Assembly: GCA_016185425.1 (NCBI GenBank)
Contig: JACPNQ010000026.1
Location: 62,001-126,000, forward strand
Source: Acidobacteriota bacterium
GTDB lineage: Bacteria; Acidobacteriota; Terriglobia; Bryobacterales; Bryobacteraceae
Direction of reading: 5' to 3'
DNA: 64,000 nt
The position numbers were made by a program, and so were the translations under genes. The notes under the pieces were generated by a model, which made no database searches, was not told the DNA's origin, and saw nothing but the letters and a program-made list of their open reading frames with translations. Shown here one piece after another: positions 15,473 through 23,247 of the stretch (positions are counted from its first letter, which is position 1; each line of letters opens with the position of its first letter).

Positions 15473-16692
15473 AGCATGTTCTTTGGATATTGCCCGTTGC
15501 GTTAATCGCCGCCGGCATCTGGTGGGCGGTGCAAATCAAGAACGGCCCCGTCGAAGTTCGCTACACAGTCGCGAAAACCGGACCGCTTGTCGATACGTTG
15601 ATCACAAACGGAAAGGTAGAGCCGGTCGCCTATACCGGCGTGCGCGCGGAGCGTGCCGGCGTGCTCGCCAGGCTACGAGTGGAAAAAGGCCAGGAAGTCG
15701 CGGCCGGAGCCGTGATTGCCGAGATCGAGAGCGCCGAATGGAAGAATGCGCTGGAAGCCGCCGAAGCCCGCGTCGCGCAGATTCAAGCGGAGTTGAATAC
15801 ACAGCAGAGCGGAGGGCGCGCGTCCGACCTCGCCGATATCGATGGCCAGTTGGCGAAGCTGCTGCTTGAGCGCCAACAGGCTGAAAAGGAATTGGCGGCC
15901 GTGCGGCGGTTAATTGAGAAGAATGCGGCGACCAAGCAGGAAGCGCAGGTGATCGAGGACCGCATCGCGCAGATTCAGCAGCAACGCAATGCCCTGCAGT
16001 CCAGGCGCGCCGTCCTGTTCACCCCGGCCGACCGCGGCGTGCTGGAAGCGAGGCTTCGCGAGGCGCGGACCGCTGTCGCGAATGCCCGCGACAAACAGGC
16101 GCAGGGAATTTTACGCACGCCAATCGGCGGCGTCGTTTATCAGGTCGATCCGCGGGCTGGTGCGTTTCTCAATCCCGGCGATTTGGTCGCCAATATCGGC
16201 AAAGTGGATGAGCTGCTGGTTAAGGTATTTGTCGACGAGCCCGAGCTCGGCCGCGTTGCTCCCGGCATGGGCGCTGTCATTACGTGGGACGCCATGCCCG
16301 GCAAGCATTGGAGCGGCGTCGTGGAGAAACTCCCCGTGCAGATCGTCACCATGGGTACGCGCCAAGTGGGCGAAGTCTCCGTGCGCATTAAAAATGCGGA
16401 CCGGACACTGCCTCCTGGTGCGAATATCAACGCCGCCATCCGCTCGCGCGAAGCGGCTACGGCAGTCATCATCCCCAAGGAATCGCTGCGGCGCGAAAAC
16501 GGCGTACAGGGCGTATATGCCATTACGGACAACGCGTTGCACTGGCGGCCGGTCAAGATCGGCGTGACCAACATCACGCACGCCCAGGTGGAAGAAGGTG
16601 TAAAGGCCGGCGAGCATGTGGTTCTCGCGACCGATGCCGCACTCCGCACGGGCCAGGTTGTGAAGGGCGTCAGCGAAGACGCTGCACACTGA
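15469..16692 (+). CDS. HlyD/RND-type periplasmic adaptor (membrane fusion protein)
   Basis: Membrane fusion proteins bridge an inner-membrane transporter and an outer-membrane channel. The 407-aa product has an N-terminal membrane anchor (3-22, LWILPVALIAAGIWWAV). A biotinyl-lipoyl-like half follows (VRAERAGVLARLRVEKGQEVAAGAVIAEIES), then a long coiled coil (about 80-190, rich in A, E, Q and R), the second lipoyl half (RTPIGGVVYQVDPRAGAFLNPGDLV) and a beta-barrel/membrane-proximal C-terminus. It overlaps the dehydrogenase gene by 4 nt. No transporter or outer-membrane factor is adjacent; the next gene is convergent and overlaps by 23 nt. It is thus an isolated adaptor whose partner is elsewhere. 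Confidence 0.88.
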   Translation: MKHVLWILPVALIAAGIWWAVQIKNGPVEVRYTVAKTGPLVDTLITNGKVEPVAYTGVRAERAGVLARLRVEKGQEVAAGAVIAEIESAEWKNALEAAEARVAQIQAELNTQQSGGRASDLADIDGQLAKLLLERQQAEKELAAVRRLIEKNAATKQEAQVIEDRIAQIQQQRNALQSRRAVLFTPADRGVLEARLREARTAVANARDKQAQGILRTPIGGVVYQVDPRAGAFLNPGDLVANIGKVDELLVKVFVDEPELGRVAPGMGAVITWDAMPGKHWSGVVEKLPVQIVTMGTRQVGEVSVRIKNADRTLPPGANINAAIRSREAATAVIIPKESLRRENGVQGVYAITDNALHWRPVKIGVTNITHAQVEEGVKAGEHVVLATDAALRTGQVVKGVSEDAAH

Positions 16693-17704
16693 TCCCGTTG
16701 CCGCTTTCCCACGCCGCCAGCACTCCCGCGGGCGAGGCCGCCACCGAAGCGAACCCGCCATGGGGCGCCAACTCGTACACTGCGCCATCGTAGGCCATCA
16801 GACGCATGCCTTCGGTCCAGACGATCACTGTTCTTCCACTGGAATCGACTGCCAGGGCAGAGTCCTTCCCGGTCCCAACCAGCGTCTCCTCCCCCGAGCC
16901 TTTCGTCCAATAGATCTTCTGCTCGCGCCGCCACGACGTCACCACTTCTCTATTCGCCTTCACCGCCAAGTCGCCGCCGTCCATTGGGCACGCATTCAAC
17001 ACCCACGTGCCTTCACCCACCTTCTTCGCCTCGAAGCTCTTCCCATTGTCTTTCGACGTCGCTATCCACATATCGCGCGACCCGCCCAGCCAGTTGCGGA
17101 ACATGACGTGAATCGTGCCGTCGGCATCGATGGCCGCGGAAGGGTGGCAGCACTCGCAGATGTGACCATCCGGCGATTCGTACACGGCAAAGTTCGGTGA
17201 CCACGCCGCCCCGCCGTCTCTCGACAGCGACGCCATCAGCCGCGTGCCCTTGTTCCGTAGATCCAGCCACGCCGCGAACACCATACCCTTCGGCCCCGCC
17301 GTCAACGTATGCAATCCTTCCCGCGCCGCGCCCGGCACGTCAGTAATCTTCGCCGCGCTGCTCCACGTCTTTCCGCCATCCACCGAACGCCACGCCCACA
17401 ACTCGCCGTCCTGCCCTTTTCCCTGCGCCCCGGCGATTGCGGAAATCACGATCGAGTTACCACTGATCGCGACGCGCGGGCCGCGATGCCGGCCCAGCGA
17501 TATCACGCCCGCATTTCCCACCAGCACCGGTTTGCCGAACGTCTTCCCGGCATCCTTCGACACCGCGGCGAACACGTCATTGCCCGCTCCGTAAGCGACA
17601 ACGGCAGTCTTGCCGTCCATCGCCACCCGCGGTTGCTTCCAGGCCGTGCCGCCATCGTTCGGCGCCAGCGTCAGAAGGGGAAACAGGACAGATGCGAGTA
17701 TCAT
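16670..17704 (-). CDS. Sialidase-fold (BNR/Asp-box) secreted protein
   Basis: The product (344 aa from ATG 17704) carries at least four Asp-box-like repeats: SKDAGKTF, SVDGGKTW, SRDGGAAW and SKDNGKSF. These mark the turns of a six-bladed sialidase-type propeller. A short hydrophobic leader (MILASVLFPLLTLA) suggests export. A cysteine-rich stretch ICECCHPSAA is characteristic of a BNR subfamily rather than true sialidases, and the arginine triad is not evident, so glycosidase activity is doubtful. The start overlaps the pirin stop by 4 nt (ATGA), making it the third gene of a MarR-pirin-BNR unit. Its 3' end overlaps the convergent adaptor gene. Confidence 0.75.
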   Translation of the reverse strand: MILASVLFPLLTLAPNDGGTAWKQPRVAMDGKTAVVAYGAGNDVFAAVSKDAGKTFGKPVLVGNAGVISLGRHRGPRVAISGNSIVISAIAGAQGKGQDGELWAWRSVDGGKTWSSAAKITDVPGAAREGLHTLTAGPKGMVFAAWLDLRNKGTRLMASLSRDGGAAWSPNFAVYESPDGHICECCHPSAAIDADGTIHVMFRNWLGGSRDMWIATSKDNGKSFEAKKVGEGTWVLNACPMDGGDLAVKANREVVTSWRREQKIYWTKGSGEETLVGTGKDSALAVDSSGRTVIVWTEGMRLMAYDGAVYELAPHGGFASVAASPAGVLAAWESGNGISVQRLR

Positions 17705-18399
17705 GCGAGTTCGAACAACAGGATATCGCTTTTCGCGGTTCCCCTGATGTTCAGGACCGTTTCGCCGCTCACGGCCGCGCCGTCGCCTGTCTGTAACCCC
17801 TGGCCATTCAGCGTAATCGCGCCCGCCGCCACCTGCACCCACGCGTGCCGGCCTTCCGCCAGGGGCAGCGCTACCTCATCGCCTTCAGCCAGTGCCGAGA
17901 TGTACACCGACGCATCCTGCTGAATCACCGAGCTGCCGTCCCGGCCATCCGGCGAGGCCACCAGCCGCAGCTTGCCCTGTACCTCTTCCGGCGCGATCGT
18001 CAGATCCTCAAATCGCGGCTCAATGCCGAGCGTGTCCGGCTCAATCCAGATCTGCAGGAAATGCACCGGTTCCGTGGAGGAGCCGTTAAACTCCGCATGG
18101 ACGATACCCGTACCGGCGCTCATCCGCTGCACATGACCTGCCTGCAACACGGCTTTCGACCCGGTGGAATCCTCATGCGCTAACTCACCTGAAAGCACCC
18201 AGGAGATGATCTCCATATCCCGGTGGGGGTGGCGTCCGAACCCCGCGCCGGGGCTCACTTTGTCGTCATTGATCACGCGAAGGCTGCGAAAACCCATATG
18301 TTCCGGGTCGTAATAGCGGCTGAAGGAAAACGTATGGCGGCTGTTCAGCCACCCGATGTTGGTCTTGCCCCTGTCGGCGGACCGGCGAACGGTAATCAT
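17701..18399 (-). CDS. Pirin-family bicupin protein
   Basis: Pirins are bicupin proteins; the bacterial enzyme YhhW acts as a quercetinase and others modulate redox partners. From ATG 18399 the product is 232 aa. The start is fixed by a strong AGGAGG just upstream; the open frame continuing to 18474 lacks this. Pirin motifs are FSRYYDPEHMGFRSLRVIND, the metal-binding HPHRDMEIISWVLSG and the second histidine/glutamate pair HAEFN. A C-terminal cupin half follows. It lies 31 nt downstream of the MarR gene and overlaps the sialidase-fold gene by 4 nt. Regulation by the adjacent MarR protein is likely. Confidence 0.9.
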   Translation of the reverse strand: MITVRRSADRGKTNIGWLNSRHTFSFSRYYDPEHMGFRSLRVINDDKVSPGAGFGRHPHRDMEIISWVLSGELAHEDSTGSKAVLQAGHVQRMSAGTGIVHAEFNGSSTEPVHFLQIWIEPDTLGIEPRFEDLTIAPEEVQGKLRLVASPDGRDGSSVIQQDASVYISALAEGDEVALPLAEGRHAWVQVAAGAITLNGQGLQTGDGAAVSGETVLNIRGTAKSDILLFELA

Positions 18400-18427
18400 A
18401 AGATCCTCCTCACAATAGTCGTTACAA

Positions 18428-18441
18428 CATCTATATAGATG
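18428..18441. promoter_or_regulatory. 14-bp perfect palindrome between marR and pirin genes
   Basis: CATCTATATAGATG is a perfect 14-bp palindrome that covers the last codons of the MarR gene and lies just upstream of the pirin ribosome-binding site. MarR proteins bind such AT-centred palindromes, but its transcribed position would also suit a chance or RNA-level element. Confidence 0.35.
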
Positions 18442-18916
18442 CCTCTCCTTCCATTTGGATTCGGATCTCCTCAAGTAGCGCCGTCAACTGCGCCAGCTTC
18501 ACCGCACCCAGCGGCGCCAGCGGACTGCGGATGGCGTCCCGCACCGGTTTTTCGAGCGACCGGAGTGTCGCCGCCCCCTCCGGGGTCAAACAGGCGCGGA
18601 CAATCCGGCGATCTTCCGGCGTTCGCCCCCTCCGCACATGTCCACGCTTTTCCATGCGGTCCAGGAGCCTGGTAATATCGGGGTCTCGCGTGATCATCCG
18701 CGCCGCCACCTCGCCGCACGGCAGCCCGCCCGGCCCGGCCCCGGCCAAAATGCGCAGCACGTTGTATTGCGGATGCGTCAGACCGAAGGAGCGCAGCGTC
18801 TCCTCGACGCCCCCCATCAGCCAGCCGGCGGTACGCTGCAAGTTCAAGAACGCCTCTTCGGCGGGATGGGGAAACGGGCGTGTTTGACGGATTTCCGTCT
18901 GGAGTCGTCCTGGCAC
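18431..18916 (-). CDS. MarR-family transcriptional regulator
   Basis: A 161-aa winged-helix regulator: FLNLQRTAGWLM, LTHPQYNVLRILAGAG, CGEVAARMITRDPDITRLLDRMEKRGHVRR (recognition helix region) and PEDRRIVRACLTPEGAATL (wing). The start is taken as GTG 18916. A longer frame begins at 18961, but a good sigma70-type promoter (TTGCAC, 17 nt, TATATT) lies at 18923-18951, inside that extension. The predicted transcript start falls on the GTG, so the mRNA would be leaderless. A 5-bp inverted repeat in the promoter spacer fits autorepression. The gene leads a unit with pirin and a sialidase-fold protein. Confidence 0.85.
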   Translation of the reverse strand: MPGRLQTEIRQTRPFPHPAEEAFLNLQRTAGWLMGGVEETLRSFGLTHPQYNVLRILAGAGPGGLPCGEVAARMITRDPDITRLLDRMEKRGHVRRGRTPEDRRIVRACLTPEGAATLRSLEKPVRDAIRSPLAPLGAVKLAQLTALLEEIRIQMEGEASI

Positions 18917-18922
18917 GCCCAC

Positions 18923-18951
18923 AATATATCTGTTGAAACAGAGAAGTGCAA
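18923..18951 (-). promoter_or_regulatory. marR promoter with operator in the spacer
   Basis: On the minus strand TTGCAC (18946-18951) and TATATT (18923-18928) are separated by exactly 17 nt. The spacer contains CTGTT-N2-AACAG (18930-18941), an inverted repeat placed where a bound repressor would block RNA polymerase. The start site would be near 18916, coincident with the GTG of the MarR gene. Confidence 0.55.
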
Positions 18952-19026
18952 GGCGCGCCAAACCCGTTATCCCTCGTTTTTCAGCGGATTAGAATGTGCA
19001 CACGTAAACTCAGGGGCTGCAAAGCA

Positions 19027-19055
19027 TTGCCTTTTACAGGCTTGCGGTTTACGAT
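19027..19055 (+). promoter_or_regulatory. Candidate bactofilin promoter
   Basis: TTGCCT (19027-19032) and TACGAT (19050-19055) are spaced by 17 nt. A start near 19062 gives a leader of about 33 nt containing GGAGG (19078-19082) before ATG 19095. The rest of the 178-nt gap up to the MarR gene shows nothing else I can name. Confidence 0.45.
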
Positions 19056-19094
19056 TGAATTTTGCCGGGACCCGGCTGGAGGTTGAAATTGTCA

Positions 19095-19655
19095 ATGTGG
19101 AATCGGCGCAAAAGCGATGAAGAACCTGTAAAGCCATTGGGCGCTATGCCCAGCAGCCCGGAGCCGGCAAGGGAGGGGATTCCTGTGTCTACAATGCCTG
19201 CGCGCAGTTTTGAGCCCGACGTACCGCGTGGTACGGCCACAATCGGAAAGTCTGTCCTGATCAAAGGACAAATCCTTAGCAAAGAAGATCTCGTCATCGA
19301 TGGCAACGTCGAGGGATCTGTCGAGGCACAGGAGAACCGCGTAACCATAGGGCCCAACGGCCGCGTGGTCGCCAACGTAAAGGCACGGGACGTCGTTGTC
19401 GTGGGCCTGCTCAAGGGCAATATTGAAGCGTCCGGCCGCGTGGACATCCGCAAGGGCGCGAACATGGTCGGCGATATTCGCTACGCCAAGATCAGCATAG
19501 AAGAAGGCGCTGACCTGCGCGGAAGTCTGGAAATGATTCGCGTCGACGTCAAACCGGAGCCGCCAAAGGCCGCCGAGGTCACCCCTAAACCTCCCATCGA
19601 CAAGCCAGCGCAACAGACCCTTGGTGCCACTGCCGGCGGTGTCAACACTAAGTAA
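19095..19655 (+). CDS. Bactofilin (polymer-forming cytoskeletal protein)
   Basis: Bactofilins polymerise without nucleotide into cytoskeletal sheets or rods that place cell-wall, stalk or chromosome-segregation factors. The 186-aa product has a charged, Pro-rich N-terminal tail (about 1-45) and a DUF583 beta-helix core (about 50-155). Core repeats include GKSVLIKGQILSKEDLVIDG, GSVEAQENRVTIGPNG, NVKARDVVVVGLLKG and ASGRVDIRKGANMVGDI. A Pro/Ala-rich tail ends it. ATG 19095 is chosen over an upstream TTG because of GGAGG at 19078-19082. The methyltransferase gene follows after 12 nt, so the two form a unit. Confidence 0.93.
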   Translation: MWNRRKSDEEPVKPLGAMPSSPEPAREGIPVSTMPARSFEPDVPRGTATIGKSVLIKGQILSKEDLVIDGNVEGSVEAQENRVTIGPNGRVVANVKARDVVVVGLLKGNIEASGRVDIRKGANMVGDIRYAKISIEEGADLRGSLEMIRVDVKPEPPKAAEVTPKPPIDKPAQQTLGATAGGVNTK

Positions 19656-19667
19656 CGTCCGAAAATC

Positions 19668-20354
19668 GTGATTAGACAAAGTTGGAGTCGATTGTTCGGC
19701 AATGAGGAGGCGAGCCCTCGAACTGCCGCTGTGCCAGCTCTGGTGCCCATTGCCGGGAAGCCGGCGTTGCGCGAGTTTACACGGCAAAGCACCGCGCTCG
19801 GACAATTCTTCCAGTCGTTCCACGGTCAGCTCGGCCTGACCGTGCTGGATCTGGGCGTCTCCAACCAGGAGAACACGGACTTTTTCAATCATCTCGGCCA
19901 CCGGCTCCGCTACGACAACTTCGTGCGTTCGCTCGACGAATCGTTCGGTGACGGCGACTTTTATAAGAACCAGGAAAACGAGCTGCGTATCGAAGCGTTT
20001 CAGGCCAAGGTGCTGAACTTCGACGATGACTCGCTGGACGGCGTGCTGGTCTGGGATGCCCTGCAGTATCTATCTCCGGCGATGCTCGAAGCCGCGGTCA
20101 GTCAGCTTCATTCTATATTGCACCGTGGCGGCCAGCTTCTCGCTGTGTTTCACACCGACGAAAAGATGATCGAGGTGCCCTCCTATTCCTATCGCATTCA
20201 GGAGCGCAACCGCGTGAAACTTGTCAACCGCGGCCATCGCCGCCCCGCCCAGTACTTCACCACGCGCGCGCTGGAGAAAGTGTTCCGCAACTTCGATCAG
20301 GTGAAGTTCTTCCTCACGCAGGATTCTCTGCGGGAAATGATTGTTCGGAAATAA
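19668..20354 (+). CDS. Class I SAM-dependent methyltransferase-like protein
   Basis: A 228-aa protein starting at GTG 19668. The central part follows the class I methyltransferase plan: VLDLGVS for motif I (the usual glycine-rich loop is shortened), FDDDSLDGVLVWDALQYL for motifs II and III, and HSILHRGGQLLAVFH for the post-motif strand. The C-terminal RRPAQYFTTRALEKVFRNF resembles the substrate-binding end of methyltransferase type 11 proteins. The weak motif I leaves open that it binds SAM poorly. It is the second gene of the bactofilin unit and overlaps the convergent DUF418 gene by 41 nt. The substrate is unknown. Confidence 0.72.
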   Translation: MIRQSWSRLFGNEEASPRTAAVPALVPIAGKPALREFTRQSTALGQFFQSFHGQLGLTVLDLGVSNQENTDFFNHLGHRLRYDNFVRSLDESFGDGDFYKNQENELRIEAFQAKVLNFDDDSLDGVLVWDALQYLSPAMLEAAVSQLHSILHRGGQLLAVFHTDEKMIEVPSYSYRIQERNRVKLVNRGHRRPAQYFTTRALEKVFRNFDQVKFFLTQDSLREMIVRK

Positions 20355-21645
20355 CCGGACGAATGCGCATCGGCTGGCGCTGCCAGTAAGTTAGCGATCG
20401 CCAGCACCACTCCAGCGGCCCGAACCGGTACACACGCAGCCACAGCGGGCTGACGATGAGCTGCAACACCCAGATCGATACAACAACGTAGTAAAGTTCG
20501 TGCCGCTGCAGCTTTCCGAACCAGCCGAAGCCGTGGCCGTAGAAGAGCGTTGTGCAAATCAACGTGTGCATGATGTAGTTGGAAAATGCCATCCGGCCGA
20601 CCGCGCTCAACGGTCCGGTTAACCACGTCATCCATCCCAACTGCACTACGCCCACAATTGCCGCCAAATACCCAACGCTCATCAGTAGCCGCACAAGCTG
20701 GTACACCACCCAGCTTTCCATCGCCGCTATGGGACTAAACGCGTTTACCGCTTCATGATTTGCCGCCCCCGCGCCAATCGCCGTTCCCGCCGCCATTCCC
20801 GCGACCGCCACCAGCAAGTAAGTCCGTAACGGCCATGATCCCGCCAGCACACTCCGCTTCGCCAGCGCCATGCCGATCAGCATAAATGCCAGGATGTCCC
20901 AACTGTCCGCGCTGAAGTATGGCTGTGAGTCCCACGACCAGCGTGCACTGGAGCGGTTGGCAAACGCCTCGGCGTACGTGCCGCGGTAAGCCTTCAACTC
21001 CTCGTCCAACTTACCTTTGTCCGGCTGCCAGGAGTGCAGCATTCCTTGATACGACCCTCGCGCGCCCTCCACGTCCTTGGCCAATTGCGCATGTTCCGGA
21101 ATGCCGCGGTAGCTGTCCCGTGACTCCTTCACTTCCTTCGCCGTAAATCCGGTCGATACGCACGTGGCCACAACCATCAACACACCAATCGTTGTCAACC
21201 AACGCGCCGGCATTTTCCGCAACGGATAGAGCATCAGTCCGTACAGCGCGTACGGATACAGAATGTCGCCGTACCAAAAGAGGTAGGCGTGAATCATTCC
21301 GAACACCATCAACCAGAACGTGCGCCGGTAATAGACGTCGCCCGCCGAAACTCCCTTTGCCTCCGCCCGCGAAGTCAGATAAATCACTCCCGCGCCAAAG
21401 CACATCGAGAACAGTGCGCGCATCTTCCCGCTCCAGAACACTGCCTGCACCCACCATAGCCAGTAGTCCGCGCCCGTCGAACCGCCCCATACCGTCGGAT
21501 TCCCCTCCGCCGAGGACGGCATCCCGAAACTGCAGATATTCATCAACAGAATACCGAGCAGCGCAAATCCGCGCACCGTATCCAACGCCTCTACCCGTTC
21601 TTCAGCTTCTACCGGCGCCGGATTGACGAGATTTCCTTCGGCCAT
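20314..21645 (-). CDS. DUF418 multi-pass membrane protein
   Basis: The protein (443 aa from ATG 21645, preceded by GGGGAGAG) has about ten hydrophobic helices. The N-terminal ALDTVRGFALLGILLMNI is the hallmark opening of DUF418 proteins, and the C-terminal RVYRFGPLEWCWRSLTYW is the family's other signature. DUF418 proteins are related to acyltransferase-type membrane proteins, and no reaction is established for most of them. An unusual soluble insert (about 178-250, charged, with repeated SYRG/SYQG) sits between helices. The open frame could start at 21711, but the ribosome site favours 21645. Convergent overlap with the methyltransferase gene. Confidence 0.85.
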   Translation of the reverse strand: MAEGNLVNPAPVEAEERVEALDTVRGFALLGILLMNICSFGMPSSAEGNPTVWGGSTGADYWLWWVQAVFWSGKMRALFSMCFGAGVIYLTSRAEAKGVSAGDVYYRRTFWLMVFGMIHAYLFWYGDILYPYALYGLMLYPLRKMPARWLTTIGVLMVVATCVSTGFTAKEVKESRDSYRGIPEHAQLAKDVEGARGSYQGMLHSWQPDKGKLDEELKAYRGTYAEAFANRSSARWSWDSQPYFSADSWDILAFMLIGMALAKRSVLAGSWPLRTYLLVAVAGMAAGTAIGAGAANHEAVNAFSPIAAMESWVVYQLVRLLMSVGYLAAIVGVVQLGWMTWLTGPLSAVGRMAFSNYIMHTLICTTLFYGHGFGWFGKLQRHELYYVVVSIWVLQLIVSPLWLRVYRFGPLEWCWRSLTYWQRQPMRIRPVISEQSFPAENPA

Positions 21646-21671
21646 TTTCGTTCTCTCCCCCCGGGTCTTTC

Positions 21672-21677
21672 TATAAT
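21672..21677 (+). promoter_or_regulatory. Candidate -10 box upstream of lysS
   Basis: A perfect TATAAT lies 50 nt before the lysS start. I find no convincing -35 hexamer at 16-18 nt spacing, so the promoter call is weak. Confidence 0.28.
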
Positions 21678-21726
21678 GGTAGATTCTGTCCTGAATTTCA
21701 CTTAGGGACACTGAAGGAGTCCATCA

Positions 21727-23244
21727 TTGTCGCTCGAACACGAGCTGCTTACACAGCGCTTCCGCCGTACCCGTGAGCTGGAAGCCATGGGCCAGCGTCC
21801 TTATGGCGCCCGGTTTGATTTCTCTCATTCCGTGCCCGAGGTCTTGGCGAAATACGGCGAAATATCCGGTGAGGGGCTCGAAGCCGCAAAGCCGGAGGTC
21901 CGCGTCTGCGGCCGCATCCAGTCGATCCGCGGCAAGGGCAAGGCCGGTTTCATGCACATCGAACAGGGCGGTGAACGGCTGCAGATCTACATCAAGGTCG
22001 ACCTGCTCGGCGAAGAGGATTTCAAGCTGTATCAGTTGCTCGACATCGGCGACATCATCGGTGCCGGCGGCGCTCTCTTCCGCACACGCACCGGCGAACT
22101 TTCGGTGCAGGCCGCCAAGCTCACGTTCCTCTCAAAGACGCTCCTTACGATGCCCGAAAAGTTCCACGGGCTCGAAGACGTCGAAACGCGCGTCCGCCAA
22201 CGCTATCTCGATCTCATATCCAACACCGACGTGCGGAAGACCTTCGTCGCGCGTGCCAAGGTCGTCGCTTCCATTCGCCGCCAGCTCGATGCCCGCGGCT
22301 TCATCGAGGTGGAAACGCCGATGATGCAGCCCCTCTACGGCGGCGCGGCGGCCCGGCCGTTTGTCACACACCACAACACGCTCGATATCGACCTCTACCT
22401 GCGCATTGCACCTGAACTCTATCTGAAGCGCCTCATCGTCGGCGGCCTCGATCGCGTCTACGAAATCAATCGTAACTTTCGCAACGAAGGCGTATCCATT
22501 CAACACACCCCCGAGTTCACCATGCTCGAGTTCTATCAGGCCTACACCGACTATGAGGGCCTCATGGATCTCACCGTTGAACTCCTCCGGCAAACTGCAA
22601 TCGACGTGACGGGGGGCACGGCGGTGGAATTCCAGGGCCACACCCTGGACTTCGGCAACATTCGCCGCTACACGATGCGCCAGGCCATCATCGAGTTCTG
22701 GAAAGATGGCGAAAAGCCGACAATGGCTAACGTCAGCGATCCCGAATGGTTGATACAGCACGGCAGCAAGCACTCCGCCGGTGAATCGCTGGTGGAGATC
22801 TTTGAACGCGTCTGCGAAAAGGACCTCATCCAGCCGACGATCATCTACGAATACCCCGTCGAGGTCTCGCCTCTTTCCAAGCGTAATCGCAACGATCCCA
22901 ACTTCGTCGACCGTTTCGAAATCTTCTGCGCCGGCATGGAGATCGGCAACGCCTACACTGAGCTCAACGACCCCAACGAACAGCGCAAGCGTTTCGAAGA
23001 ACAACTCGCCATGCAGGCCCGCGGCGATGACGAGGCGCATCAGATGGATGAGGATTACGTGCGCGCCCTCTGCTATGGCATGCCGCCCACCGGCGGAGAA
23101 GGCATCGGTATCGACCGGCTCACCATGCTCCTCACCAACTCGCGCTCCATCCGCGACGTTATTCTCTTTCCGCTGCTGCGTCCCGAAGGCGAGATCGGTA
23201 TCGCCGATCTGCTGCGGAAAGCAGAAGCTGAGGTCGACGCGTAA
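21727..23244 (+). CDS. lysS: Lysyl-tRNA synthetase, class II
   Basis: This enzyme charges tRNA-Lys. The 505-aa length is typical. An N-terminal OB-fold anticodon domain (about 55-150, [21 protein letters not shown]) precedes the class II catalytic domain. Motif 1 is near VRQRYLDLI, motif 2 is [20 protein letters not shown], and motif 3 is [14 protein letters not shown]. The family's [13 protein letters not shown]-type motif is present as [13 protein letters not shown]. The start is TTG 21727 with AAGGAG about 7 nt upstream; no ATG fits. It leads a dense plus-strand run with a Lol-type permease 3 nt downstream. Confidence 0.97.
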   Translation: MSLEHELLTQRFRRTRELEAMGQRPYGARFDFSHSVPEVLAKYGEISGEGLEAAKPEVRVCGRIQSIRGKGKAGFMHIEQGGERLQIYIKVDLLGEEDFKLYQLLDIGDIIGAGGALFRTRTGELSVQAAKLTFLSKTLLTMPEKFHGLEDVETRVRQRYLDLISNTDVRKTFVARAKVVASIRRQLDARGFIEVETPMMQPLYGGAAARPFVTHHNTLDIDLYLRIAPELYLKRLIVGGLDRVYEINRNFRNEGVSIQHTPEFTMLEFYQAYTDYEGLMDLTVELLRQTAIDVTGGTAVEFQGHTLDFGNIRRYTMRQAIIEFWKDGEKPTMANVSDPEWLIQHGSKHSAGESLVEIFERVCEKDLIQPTIIYEYPVEVSPLSKRNRNDPNFVDRFEIFCAGMEIGNAYTELNDPNEQRKRFEEQLAMQARGDDEAHQMDEDYVRALCYGMPPTGGEGIGIDRLTMLLTNSRSIRDVILFPLLRPEGEIGIADLLRKAEAEVDA

Positions 23245-23247
23245 CGA

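Noticed and set aside
18917-18961. ATG 18961 as the marR start
   Set aside because: The added codons run through a near-consensus promoter with an operator-like repeat, so GTG 18916 is the better start.
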